From Bryocella elongata (GTDB lineage Bacteria; Acidobacteriota; Terriglobia; Terriglobales; Acidobacteriaceae), in NCBI RefSeq assembly GCF_900108185.1, contig NZ_FNVA01000002.1, positions 620,001 through 684,000 on the forward strand: a stretch of DNA of 64,000 bases. The letters are read 5' to 3'. The first letter of the stretch is position 1; every line of letters begins with the position of its first letter. Below the pieces are notes generated by a model, which worked only from the letters and a program-made list of their open reading frames with translations, made no database searches and was not told where the DNA came from. The position numbers and the translations under genes are program-made. This document shows positions 36,691 to 43,711 of the stretch, one piece after another.

Positions 36691-36796
36691 TGTGCGGACA
36701 GTAGACAGTAGAGACGTAGGCAGAGAGAAGAGATGAGCGGAAAGCGATGCGAAGGGTGACGGCGTGATCGCCGAAGGGACGCAGTATCCTGTTGGT

Positions 36797-37507
36797 ATGA
36801 CGCGACGTCGATGGATCGCCGATGAGTGGAACGACACAACCGCAACGCTGACGGGAGACCAGGCAGTGCATCTCGCGCGTGTGCTGCGTGCGCAGGCCGG
36901 GCAGGTGTTCGATGTGGTCGCAGGTGGATTTCTCCGCCGCGCTGAGATCACGAGTGTGGGTGAGCGCGAGGTGGTCTTCTCGCTGGGCGAAGAGCTGGAG
37001 ATGGATGCATCGTTGCCGGTGCATCTGCTGATGGCGGTGTTCAAGTTCGATCATCTGGAGTGGGGGCTGGAGAAGGCGACGGAGCTGGGCGCGGCGCGCA
37101 TTACTCCGGTTCTCGCGCGGCGCACGGAGAAGCACCTGGCGCAGGCAGCGGCGAAGCGTGTGGAGCGGTGGCGGAAGATTGTGCGCGAGGCCGCGCAGCA
37201 GTCGCGACGCAGCGATGTGCCGGTGGTGGATGATCCTCTGGTCCTGAAGCTCGTAGTGCCTACGGTGGAAGCGACGACGAAGCTGCTGCTCGCGGAGACG
37301 GAGCAGGAGAACTCGTTGAGCAGCGTGCTCGCGAGTCAGCCAGTCAGCGAGTTGGCGATGGCCATCGGACCCGAAGGTGGTTGGGCTCCGGATGAGATGA
37401 AGCTGTTTGATGAGTCGGGATGGAGAGCGGTGACGCTCGGGCCGCGGATTCTTCGCGCGGAGACTGCGGCGATCGCGGCGCTGGCGGTTTGTGGGGCATT
37501 GCTCTAG
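36797..37507 (+). CDS. rsmE: 16S rRNA (uracil-1498-N3)-methyltransferase
   Basis: RsmE methylates U1498 of 16S rRNA. From the ATG at 36797 the protein has 236 residues: MTRRRWIADEWNDTTATLTGDQAVHLARVLRAQAGQVFDVVAGGFLRRAEI (PUA-like N-domain), MAVFKFDHLEWGLEKATELGAARITPVLARRTE, WRKIVREAAQQSRRSDVPVVDDPL, and the SPOUT knot AIGPEGGWAPDEMKLFDESGWRAVTLGPRILRAETAAIAALAVC. These are all RsmE hallmarks. The start follows GTTGGT, with a weak ribosome-binding site; an open stretch 11 codons upstream lacks family character. It stands alone. Confidence 0.95.
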   Translation: MTRRRWIADEWNDTTATLTGDQAVHLARVLRAQAGQVFDVVAGGFLRRAEITSVGEREVVFSLGEELEMDASLPVHLLMAVFKFDHLEWGLEKATELGAARITPVLARRTEKHLAQAAAKRVERWRKIVREAAQQSRRSDVPVVDDPLVLKLVVPTVEATTKLLLAETEQENSLSSVLASQPVSELAMAIGPEGGWAPDEMKLFDESGWRAVTLGPRILRAETAAIAALAVCGALL

Positions 37508-37620
37508 CTGGTTTCCTGGGGAGTTCAAACCAGATTGCTGTAGAGGTCTGAGGTTTGAGGGGAACAGGTATGAGGTACTCAGCGCTGCGGGGTGGTGTGC
37601 ATGGGCGGAACGAATTCGGG

Positions 37621-37648
37621 GGTCCTTCGCCTGCGGCTCAGGATGACG
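37621..37648 (+). repeat. GGTCCTTCG...AGGATGACG dispersed repeat
   Basis: GGTCCTTCGCCTGCGG followed by CTCAGGATGACG, intergenic between rsmE and dnaJ. It closely matches the copy inside murD at 7066-7093. Confidence 0.7.
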
Positions 37649-37659
37649 ACGAAAGACAA

Positions 37660-37685
37660 GAAGGGCGGCCGCATGGCCGCCCTTC
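37660..37685 (-). terminator. Intrinsic terminator of dnaJ
   Basis: An 11-bp perfect stem (GAAGGGCGGCC 37660-37670, GGCCGCCCTTC 37675-37685) with loop GCAT. It lies 24 bp after the dnaJ stop and is followed on the minus strand by TTGTCTTTCGTC. Confidence 0.7.
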
Positions 37686-37708
37686 TGCATTGCTGTTGAG
37701 TGTCCGAA

Positions 37709-38848
37709 CTAGCTGAACATCTCCTTGACCTTGTCGAAGAGTCCGCGCGAGGTGGGGGTGTTCTCCATCTTGATCTCGTCGGAGAGCTGCCGAAGGAGAT
37801 CCTTCTGCAGCTTGTTGAGTTTGGTTGGCGTCTGCACGCGGACCTCGACGATGAGGTCGCCCTTGCCATAGGAGCTGAGGTGCGGCACGCCCTTGCCCTT
37901 GAGCTTGAACTCCTTGCCGGACTGCGTACCTTCGGGGACCTTGAGGGTCTCCTTGCCGTCGAGGGTCGGGACTTCGATCTCCGCGCCGAGGGCGGCCTGC
38001 GTAAAGCTGATGGGGATCGAGCAGTGGATGTCGTCGCCATCGCGCTCGAAGAACTTGTGCGCTTTGACGGTGAGGACCACGTACAGATCGCCGGGTGCGC
38101 CGCCGAAGCGGCCCGCATCGCCTTCGCCGGTGTAACGGATGCGTGTGTCCTGCTCGACGCCGGCGGGTACCTTGACGAGGATCTTGTGCTCGCGCTGAAT
38201 GCGGGCTTCGCCGTGGCAGGTCTTGCAGGGGTTGCGGACGACGGTGCCGGTACCGCTGCAGATGGGGCACGTGCGCGCGATGGAGAAGAAGCCCTGCTGC
38301 GAGCGGACCTGTCCTCGACCGCCGCACTGCTGGCAGGTCTCGGGAGCCTTGCCACCTTCGGAGCCTGAGCCTTCGCAGACTTCGCAGGCTTCGGCGCGAC
38401 GGATGGTGACTTCGCGCTCGACGCCGAAGACGGCTTCTTCGAACTCGAGGCGCATGTCGAACTTGAGGTCGCGGCCACGCTGCTGACGCGAGGCGCGTCG
38501 TCCACCCTGGCCGCCCATGTTGAACATCTCGCCGAAGAGATCGCCGAAGATGTCGTTCAGGTCGGCGCCCTGCTGGAAGGGGCTGCCCTGTCCACCGGGG
38601 AAGCCACCGGAGCCGTTGACGCCGGCGTGGCCATAGCGGTCGTAGGCGGCGCGCTTGTCGGGATCGCTCAGTACCCCATAGGCCTCGCTGCAGGCCTTGA
38701 ACTTCTCTTCGGCCTCAGGATTGTTGGGGTTGCGATCGGGATGATACTGCATCGCGAGCTTGCGATAGGAGGTCTTGATCTCCTGGTCGGAGGCGGTGCG
38801 CTCGACGGAGAGGATCTCGTAGTAGTCAAGTTTCATCGTAGGGGGCAT
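37709..38848 (-). CDS. dnaJ: Chaperone protein DnaJ
   Basis: The Hsp40 co-chaperone of DnaK, 379 residues. Domains in order: J domain with MKLDYYEILSVERTASDQEIKTSYRKLAMQYHPDRN (HPD motif), Gly/Phe region (GGFPGGQGSPFQQGADLNDIFGDLFGEMF), a zinc-binding domain with four CxxCxGxG-type repeats (CEVCEGSG, CQQCGGRG, CPICSGTG, CKTCHGEA), and the C-terminal substrate-binding domain. The ATG at 38848 or the one four codons later may be the start; neither has a strong ribosome-binding site. It is the last gene of hrcA-grpE-dnaJ; no dnaK is in the window. Confidence 0.97.
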   Translation of the reverse strand: MPPTMKLDYYEILSVERTASDQEIKTSYRKLAMQYHPDRNPNNPEAEEKFKACSEAYGVLSDPDKRAAYDRYGHAGVNGSGGFPGGQGSPFQQGADLNDIFGDLFGEMFNMGGQGGRRASRQQRGRDLKFDMRLEFEEAVFGVEREVTIRRAEACEVCEGSGSEGGKAPETCQQCGGRGQVRSQQGFFSIARTCPICSGTGTVVRNPCKTCHGEARIQREHKILVKVPAGVEQDTRIRYTGEGDAGRFGGAPGDLYVVLTVKAHKFFERDGDDIHCSIPISFTQAALGAEIEVPTLDGKETLKVPEGTQSGKEFKLKGKGVPHLSSYGKGDLIVEVRVQTPTKLNKLQKDLLRQLSDEIKMENTPTSRGLFDKVKEMFS

Positions 38849-38859
38849 GAATCGATTCC

Positions 38860-38894
38860 AGTGAGTAGAGAGTAGTGAGTAGAGAGTAGAGAAA
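38860..38894. repeat. GTGAGTA/GAGAGTA heptads between grpE and dnaJ
   Basis: Five consecutive 7-bp units: GTGAGTA, GAGAGTA, GTGAGTA, GAGAGTA, GAGAAAG. The array fills most of the 59-bp gap between the two genes. Confidence 0.9.
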
Positions 38895-38907
38895 GACGGT
38901 ACGGAGA

Positions 38908-39474
38908 CTACTCGCTCTTCTGGGCTGGGTTGATGGCGATGCGTACAAGTGCGGGACGGAGGAGCTTGTCGCGCAGCTTATAGCCGCGGCGGATCTCTTC
39001 GAGTACCGAGTGGTCGGGATGCTCGAGCGTCTCGATGCTGCCGAGGGCCTCATGCACGCGGGGATCGAACTCTTCGCCAACGGTTGCGACGGGCTGCACG
39101 TTCAGGTTGCGAAGCGCGTCTTCCATCTGCTTCAGGATGAGCTCGACGCCGGTGCGAAGCTGTGCGGCGTCGCCCTTACTGTTGAGCGCAAGGGCGAAGT
39201 TGTCCATGACGCCGAGGAAGGGCTCGACGGTCTGCTGGACGGTGTAGTCGCGCGCGTCCTGGCGCTCCTTGGCTTCGCGCTTGCGGGCGTTGTCGAATTC
39301 GGCCTGCAGACGAGCGAGGCGATCCTGCGACTGGAGGAGCTGCGAGGCGAGCTGGTCGCGCTCGCCGCGAAGCTGCTCGAGCTCGGCGTGGCTCTCGTTG
39401 GTGTTTCCGGCTTCGGCCTGGGCAGCTTCGTGCGCTGCTTCCTGCTCGGGGGTAAGGGTGGTGTTTTCGGACAT
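38908..39474 (-). CDS. grpE: Nucleotide exchange factor GrpE
   Basis: GrpE releases ADP from DnaK. From the ATG at 39474 the protein has 188 residues: an acidic N-terminus (MSENTTLTPEQEAAHEAAQAEAG), a long coiled coil (ELEQLRGERDQLASQLLQSQDRLARLQAEFDNARKREAKERQDARDYTVQQTVEPFLGVMDNFALAL), and the beta domain ending HEALGSIETLEHPDHSVLEEIRRGYKLRDKLLRPALVRIA. An alternative ATG at 39552 also has a good ribosome-binding site (AGGAAGCGAT) and would add 26 residues. The AAGGAAC before 39474 supports the shorter form. It lies between hrcA and dnaJ. Confidence 0.94.
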   Translation of the reverse strand: MSENTTLTPEQEAAHEAAQAEAGNTNESHAELEQLRGERDQLASQLLQSQDRLARLQAEFDNARKREAKERQDARDYTVQQTVEPFLGVMDNFALALNSKGDAAQLRTGVELILKQMEDALRNLNVQPVATVGEEFDPRVHEALGSIETLEHPDHSVLEEIRRGYKLRDKLLRPALVRIAINPAQKSE

Positions 39475-39634
39475 GTTCTGTTCCTTTCCGTCTTGTCCGC
39501 GCGACCAGCGCGCGAAGCGATCTTTGAGGCCTTCGGAGTTGAGCGGTGGCATATCGCTTCCTGTTCATCGCAGCACTTGGACTGCGGGGATTCGCTCGGG
39601 CTCGAGAGGCCGGTTGCAGAGAGTTGGATGTTGG

Positions 39635-40702
39635 CTACGGCGTTGCGGGATCACGCAGCCGGTCGAAGACCTCTGCGACATAGCCCACGGCGTCGATGGT
39701 GCGGTTGTACTGCATACGGCGCGGGGCGAGAACGCCCACGGCGCCGGAACTTCCGTCGGCCACGCGCGCTGGCGCGGCGACGAGGACGAGGCCTGCCATA
39801 CCGGGCTGCTGGTCTTCGAGATCGAAGACGACGCGAACGCTGGTTTCGCGGGCATCGATGTAGGCGTTGAGGAGTTCGACGAGGCGCTGCTTTTCTTCGA
39901 GCGCGGCGAGCAGGGCGCGAAGGCGCTCGCGGTCCTGCGGATGCGCGAGCAGATTGGTGATGCCGTCGAGGTAGACGACGGGCTGCGACGCGGAGGCCGG
40001 GATCGCACTGGCCCAGAGCTCGATGGCGTCGTGGAGTTCCTGGTAGGTGTGGCGCTCGGTCTCAAGACGCCGTGCCAGGTCGGCACGGACGCGTTCGATG
40101 TTCCAGCCGCGAAAGTGCTCGTTGAGGAAGTTGGAGGCGCTGTTGAGCTCGACGGGAGTGAGGTCGCGGCTGAGCGCGAGGACGCGATCGCGCACCATGC
40201 CGCTGCGCGTGACGACGACGGCGAGGATGCGGCTGGGAGCGAGCCGCGAGAAGTGCACATGCTCCAGGAGATCGGCAGCGGTGGAAGCTCCGATGGCGAA
40301 GCCCACGCCGGAGCTCAGCGCGGCCAGTACCTGGGAGGTGCACTCCAGCAGGGCATTTGCGCCGGCGACGCCGGCGAACTGCGAGTCGATCTGGGACCTC
40401 AACTGGGAGCGGACCTCGGCCTGGCCGGCGAGCTGCGCGGTCGTGGGCGAGACCTTGAGCTGCGAGACGTAGAGACGGAAGCCGGCAGCTGAGGGGATGC
40501 GGCCTGCGGAGGTATGGGGCTGGTCGAGAAGCCCGGCGTCGGCGAGCGATGCCATCTCGTTGCGGATGGTGGCGGAGCTCATCGCGTGGTCGAAGGCGAC
40601 GTGCGCGAGCGTACCTGAGCTGACGGGCTCGCCGGTCTCGATGTACTGCTCGACGATGGCGATGAGGATCTCGCGCTGCCGGGTTGTAAGAGGGCCGGAC
40701 AT
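39635..40702 (-). CDS. hrcA: Heat-inducible transcription repressor HrcA
   Basis: HrcA represses heat-shock genes by binding the CIRCE inverted repeat. The 355-residue protein has the winged-helix start LTTRQREILIAIVEQYIETGEPVSSGTLAHVAFDHAMSSATIRNEMASLADAGLLDQPHTSAGRIPSAAGFRLYV, the central GAF-like domain, and the C-terminal part with PARVADGSSGAVGVLAPRRMQYNRTIDAVGYVAEVFDRL. The wording SSATIRNEMASLEDxGLLxQPHTSAGRIPT is strictly HrcA. It leads hrcA-grpE-dnaJ on the minus strand. I see no CIRCE sequence in its upstream region. Confidence 0.95.
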   Translation of the reverse strand: MSGPLTTRQREILIAIVEQYIETGEPVSSGTLAHVAFDHAMSSATIRNEMASLADAGLLDQPHTSAGRIPSAAGFRLYVSQLKVSPTTAQLAGQAEVRSQLRSQIDSQFAGVAGANALLECTSQVLAALSSGVGFAIGASTAADLLEHVHFSRLAPSRILAVVVTRSGMVRDRVLALSRDLTPVELNSASNFLNEHFRGWNIERVRADLARRLETERHTYQELHDAIELWASAIPASASQPVVYLDGITNLLAHPQDRERLRALLAALEEKQRLVELLNAYIDARETSVRVVFDLEDQQPGMAGLVLVAAPARVADGSSGAVGVLAPRRMQYNRTIDAVGYVAEVFDRLRDPATP

Positions 40703-40727
40703 AAGGGGTCTCGGGCGGAGAGAGCGC

Positions 40728-40756
40728 CGCTATGTCTATTTTACTGATGTTGTCAA
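40728..40756 (-). promoter_or_regulatory. Possible hrcA promoter
   Basis: On the minus strand TTGACA (40751-40756) is followed after 17 bp by ATAGCG (40728-40733). The -35 is good, the -10 poor. It lies 26-54 bp before the hrcA ATG, and no CIRCE element overlaps it. Confidence 0.3.
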
Positions 40757-40765
40757 AAGGGCGAG

Positions 40766-40814
40766 GGGTCAGGGCCCAGGGCTTAGGGTCCAGAGGGACT
40801 GGGTTCAAGGTTTT
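40766..40814. repeat. Degenerate heptads between hrcA and the Mrp-like gene
   Basis: GGGTCAG, GGCCCAG, GGCTTAG, GGTCCAG, AGGGACT, GGGTTCA, AGGTTTT in succession, approximating a GGNYYAG heptad that decays rightward. Confidence 0.6.
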
Positions 40815-40835
40815 CCGTGATTTCGGTGCAACGCA

Positions 40836-40874
40836 AGCCCGGGTCCCTTGAGGGACCCGGGGCACCCGATTCGG
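40836..40874 (-). repeat. Palindromic repeat with GGGGCACCC flank, downstream of the Mrp-like gene
   Basis: An 11-bp perfect stem (CCCGGGTCCCT 40838-40848, AGGGACCCGGG 40851-40861) followed by GCACCCGATTCGG. The arms are identical to those of the copy at 3506-3540. It lies 8 bp beyond the Mrp-like gene's stop codon. Confidence 0.85.
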
Positions 40875-40882
40875 TGGCCGAC

Positions 40883-41716
40883 TTAGCTGATCTCGAGTAC
40901 GTCCTCGGTGCTTTCGGCTATCTCCTTGGAGCGTGCTGCGACCTTTTCGGCGATGGCAATGAACTCCTGGCCGCGTTTGGTGGCGCCGCCGGCGAGGGCA
41001 GCGGGCAGGCCACGGTCGCCGCCTTCCCGGACGTGCGGATCCATGTCGATGGAGCCGAGGAACGGCAGCTTGAACTGCTTTGCGGTCTGTTCGGTGGCGC
41101 CAGCGCCGAAGATATCCATGATCGTGCCATCGGGCAGCGTCATCTGGCTCATGTTCTCTACAAGTCCCATCACTTCCACGTTCACCTGCGCGAACATGCC
41201 GAGGGCCTTGCGCGCGTCTTCCAATGCGACCGAAGATCCGGTCGAGACCACGACAGCGCCGGTGAGGGGTACCGTCTGTACCAACGAGATGACGACGTCG
41301 CCGGTGCCGGGGGGCAGGTCTACGAGGAGGAAGTCGAGCTCGCCCCAGGCCACCTGGGTGAGGAACTGGCGGATGATCTGGTGGAGCATCGGTCCGCGCA
41401 TGACCATGGGCTTGTCGCCGGGAGCGATGAGGCCGATGGAGATGAACTTGACGCCGTGCGCGGTCAGCGGCTCGATGGTGTTCTCGCCGACGATGTTGGG
41501 CTGGCGCGTAGCGCCGAGCATGGTGGGCACGTTGGGGCCGTAGATGTCGGCGTCGATGAGGCCGACCTTGTAGCCCAGCTTGGAGAGCGCGATGGAGAGG
41601 TTCACCGCGACGGTGGTCTTACCGACACCGCCCTTGCCGGAGCCGACGGCGACGATGTGGCGGATGCCACGAAGAGGAAGGGGAGCGGGGGGAGCTGGTG
41701 CGTGTCCGTGTGCCAT
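40883..41716 (-). CDS. Mrp/NBP35 family P-loop ATPase
   Basis: A 277-residue ParA-type ATPase. A deviant Walker A, VAVGSGKGGVGKTTVAVNLSIAL (about residues 22-44), is followed by VGLIDADIYGPNVPTMLG, VMRGPMLHQIIRQFLTQVAWGELDFLLVDLPPGTGDVVISLVQTVPLTGAVVVST and VALEDARKALGMF. These are typical Mrp/ApbC segments involved in iron-sulfur cluster carriage. Two features are missing: there is no N-terminal MIP18 domain, and the usual CxxC after ENMS is replaced by MTLPDGTIMDIFG. The name Mrp is therefore by sequence, and cluster transfer is not assured. The gene is followed by a palindromic repeat. Confidence 0.88.
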   Translation of the reverse strand: MAHGHAPAPPAPLPLRGIRHIVAVGSGKGGVGKTTVAVNLSIALSKLGYKVGLIDADIYGPNVPTMLGATRQPNIVGENTIEPLTAHGVKFISIGLIAPGDKPMVMRGPMLHQIIRQFLTQVAWGELDFLLVDLPPGTGDVVISLVQTVPLTGAVVVSTGSSVALEDARKALGMFAQVNVEVMGLVENMSQMTLPDGTIMDIFGAGATEQTAKQFKLPFLGSIDMDPHVREGGDRGLPAALAGGATKRGQEFIAIAEKVAARSKEIAESTEDVLEIS

Positions 41717-41728
41717 GGAAACCTCAAA

Positions 41729-41756
41729 GTGAGTAGAGAACAGTGAGTAGTGAGTA
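41729..41756. repeat. GTGAGTA heptads, forward half of a 17-bp inverted repeat
   Basis: Units GTGAGTA, GAGAACA, GTGAGTA, GTGAGTA. Positions 41741-41757 are the exact reverse complement of 41800-41816. Confidence 0.88.
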
Positions 41757-41800
41757 GTGGTTTTGCGGTGCGTACTGCTTCTGGTCAGCGAGAAGGAGTC

Positions 41801-41835
41801 TACTCACTACTCACTGCCGTCTGCTCACTCGCTTC
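41801..41835. repeat. TACTCAC heptads, reverse half of the inverted repeat
   Basis: TACTCAC, TACTCAC, TGCCGTC, TGCTCAC, TCGCTTC: the same heptad in inverted orientation, ending at the thioesterase stop codon. Confidence 0.85.
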
Positions 41836-42365
41836 TAGACGTGCCACTCCGGCGGCAAGGTCGCGCGGAGCTGTTTCTTGCGCATCACCTCGGCGGAGCG
41901 CATCTCGCGGCGGCGGCCTGCATCTTCGAAGCGGCGCTTCTGGTGGTTGGTCTCAGGGATCACCTGCGGTACGGGGACGCGGTTGCCGAGGGGGTCGAGC
42001 GCGACGAAGGTGAGGTAGGCGGAGGAGACGTGGCGCAGGATGTTGCCGCGCGGCTCTTCGACCATGCACTTCACGCCCACCTCCATGGAGGTGTTGAAGG
42101 CGCGGTTGACGCTGGCCTTGAGGATGAGGATGTCGCCGACACGGACGGGTGCGACGAAGTCCAGGTGGTCCATGCTGACCGTAACCGGGATGGCGTGCGA
42201 GTGGCGGCTGGCGGTGAGCGCGCCGACGAGGTCGATGAACTGCATCAGGCGGCCTCCGAAGAGGTTGCCGAGAGGGTTGGAGTCGGCCGGAAAGATGATC
42301 TCGCTGCGTTCGGACTGCGACGCGGAGACGAGACGCGGCGCGGGGGCTTGCATCGCTTCACTCAT
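41835..42365 (-). CDS. Acyl-CoA thioesterase (hotdog fold, YciA/BFIT type)
   Basis: A 176-residue hotdog protein. It contains SERSEIIFPADSNPLGNLFGGRLMQFIDLVGALTASRHSHAIPVTVSMDHLDFVAPVRVGDILILKASVNRAFNTSMEVGVKCMVEEPRGNILRHVSSAYLTFVALDPLGNRVPVP. The NPLGNLFGGRLMQFID start (with catalytic Asn and Asp) and the VDHLDFVAPVRVGDI and SAYLTFVALD strands mark the acyl-CoA thioesterase group YciA/BFIT. It hydrolyses acyl-CoA to free acid and CoA. The C-terminal 35 residues are basic (RRFEDAGRRREMRSAEVMRKKQL). The start is ATG at 42365. Confidence 0.92.
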   Translation of the reverse strand: MSEAMQAPAPRLVSASQSERSEIIFPADSNPLGNLFGGRLMQFIDLVGALTASRHSHAIPVTVSMDHLDFVAPVRVGDILILKASVNRAFNTSMEVGVKCMVEEPRGNILRHVSSAYLTFVALDPLGNRVPVPQVIPETNHQKRRFEDAGRRREMRSAEVMRKKQLRATLPPEWHV

Positions 42366-42407
42366 AGCATCTTTATTCTATCGGTCCGTTGTCTTTATGC
42401 TATCGAC

Positions 42408-42716
42408 ATGGACAGGATTGCGATGTTGCGAGAGATTCTTGCCGCCAACCCGGCGGACGCGTTTGCCCGCTATGGGTTGGCGATGGCGTTGGCTGGCGAA
42501 GGCAAGACGGATGCGGCGCTGGATGAGTACAACGAGATCATCGAGCGAACGCCGGACTACGTTCCGGCGTACCAGATGTCGGCGCAGGTGCTGGTGAAGC
42601 TGGGGCGGATCGACGACGCGAAGGCGCGGATTGCCGCGGGGCTTGAGGCTGCGGAACGGACGGGCAATGCTCATGCTGCCAGCGAGATGACCGGGATGTT
42701 GGACGAGCTGGGGTAG
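42408..42716 (+). CDS. Small tetratricopeptide-repeat protein
   Basis: A 102-residue protein composed of about three TPR-like units: RIAMLREILAANPADAFARYGLAMALAGEGKTDAALDEYNEIIERTPDYVPAYQMSAQVLVKLGRIDDAKARIAAGLEAAERTGNAHAASEMTGMLDELG. The A-x-Y-x-L/G-x-A-L-A and P-D-Y-V-P-A-Y residues are typical. Such small TPR proteins bind partners; none is known. The ATG at 42408 starts the repeat, and the longer open frame upstream lies antisense to the thioesterase gene. It is divergent from the thioesterase gene by 42 bp. Confidence 0.85.
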   Translation: MDRIAMLREILAANPADAFARYGLAMALAGEGKTDAALDEYNEIIERTPDYVPAYQMSAQVLVKLGRIDDAKARIAAGLEAAERTGNAHAASEMTGMLDELG

Positions 42717-42755
42717 CTTGCCTGCGTGGTGGGTCTGGGATTTCCTGGGCGATGT

Positions 42756-42837
42756 GTCGGGCTTTCAGCCCTATGCCATCTCTTGTGCCGCAGCCTGGGC
42801 CTTCGGCCCAGGCTAGTATCTGTCGGGCCTTTGGCCC
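42756..42837. repeat. Cluster of three small GGGC...GCCC hairpins
   Basis: GGGCT-TTC-AGCCC (42759-42771), GCCTGGGCC-TTC-GGCCCAGGC (42793-42813) and GGGCC-TTT-GGCCC (42825-42837). The first and third follow the same TGTC word. All have three-base TTC/TTT loops. A related GGGCTGAAGCCC lies at 25432-25443. Confidence 0.7.
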
Positions 42838-42903
42838 TGCTACATGACGCGCCGATGGACAGCGTTGCGCTGCGAACAGTTCCGCGATTTGTGGGGCGGG
42901 GCG

Positions 42904-43671
42904 CTAGTTCGGTGTTGGCACGGCGTCGACGCTGTCGATGACCAGCACCTGGACGGGGACCTTGGCTGCGTTGAGCTTGAGGCCGCAGGTCTCTTCGAGC
43001 GCGGTGAAGAGCGACGGGAGCGTCGAGGTCGCGTCGTCGTCGCGGGCGAACTCGATGCTGAAGTCGTACCTGCCCGTGAGGCCGGTGCGGTCGACGACGG
43101 GCTTGGCGATCAGCGATGAGGTGTAGGTCGCGAGGTCGGTCATCGACCAGTTGAGGCCCTTCAGGTTGCCGGGATTGACGTTCTGACGGAAGCCCGGGAA
43201 GGTCGCGCCGTGCGTGGGCGTCAGCTTCGCTCCGTGCTTAGCGATGACGAGGATGTAGCCGGGTTCGTCGCGCGTTTCGGTGTGGCAGACGAGGTGGAAG
43301 CGCTGCTGCAGCAGGTCCTGCAGGCGCGGGCGCAGCTCTTCGCGCGAGAGGGCGACGCCGGCCTCGGGCTTGGCTGTGATGTCGTAGAGGTTGCCGGTGA
43401 GCCAGCGGGGCTCGTTGAGGATCTGCTTCGCATCGACGCCATAGGCGAGGCGGATGAGCATCTCCAGCGAGAGGTGTGAGGCCTTGAAGGTACCCATGCC
43501 GGGGCGCGACCAGCTGCCTTGCCGGGGATCGCCGTCGGGATCGGGGCGGATGGTGGCGACTTCGAAGGCGGGCAAGGCTGGTTTGTCGGTAGGAGCCTGC
43601 GCGGAGAGGCTGCAAGTCAGGATGCAGCAGAGCGGGATCGCGAGGAAGCGATGGCAGCGGCTGAGGGGCAT
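42904..43671 (-). CDS. TIGR03435 family exported protein
   Basis: A 255-residue secreted protein: signal peptide MPLSRCHRFLAIPLCCILTCSLSAQ, then PAFEVATIRPDPDGDPRQGSW, LEMLIRLAYGVDAKQILNEPRWLTGNLYDITAKPEAGVALSREELRPRLQDLLQQRFHLVCHTETRDEPGYILVIAKHGAKL, and VVDRTGLTGRYDFSIEFAR, TALEETCGLKLNAAKVPVQVLVIDSV. These are the diagnostic blocks of TIGR03435, a family expanded in soil Acidobacteria and known for the Dxx(T/V)GLxGxYDF motif. Function unknown. From the ATG at 43671 the signal peptide is complete. Minus-strand neighbour ribE is 40 bp upstream. Confidence 0.93.
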   Translation of the reverse strand: MPLSRCHRFLAIPLCCILTCSLSAQAPTDKPALPAFEVATIRPDPDGDPRQGSWSRPGMGTFKASHLSLEMLIRLAYGVDAKQILNEPRWLTGNLYDITAKPEAGVALSREELRPRLQDLLQQRFHLVCHTETRDEPGYILVIAKHGAKLTPTHGATFPGFRQNVNPGNLKGLNWSMTDLATYTSSLIAKPVVDRTGLTGRYDFSIEFARDDDATSTLPSLFTALEETCGLKLNAAKVPVQVLVIDSVDAVPTPN

Positions 43672-43711
43672 GGTGGAGTGTAGACGCTGCCTGCGGCCGA
43701 AGAGTAGCGGA

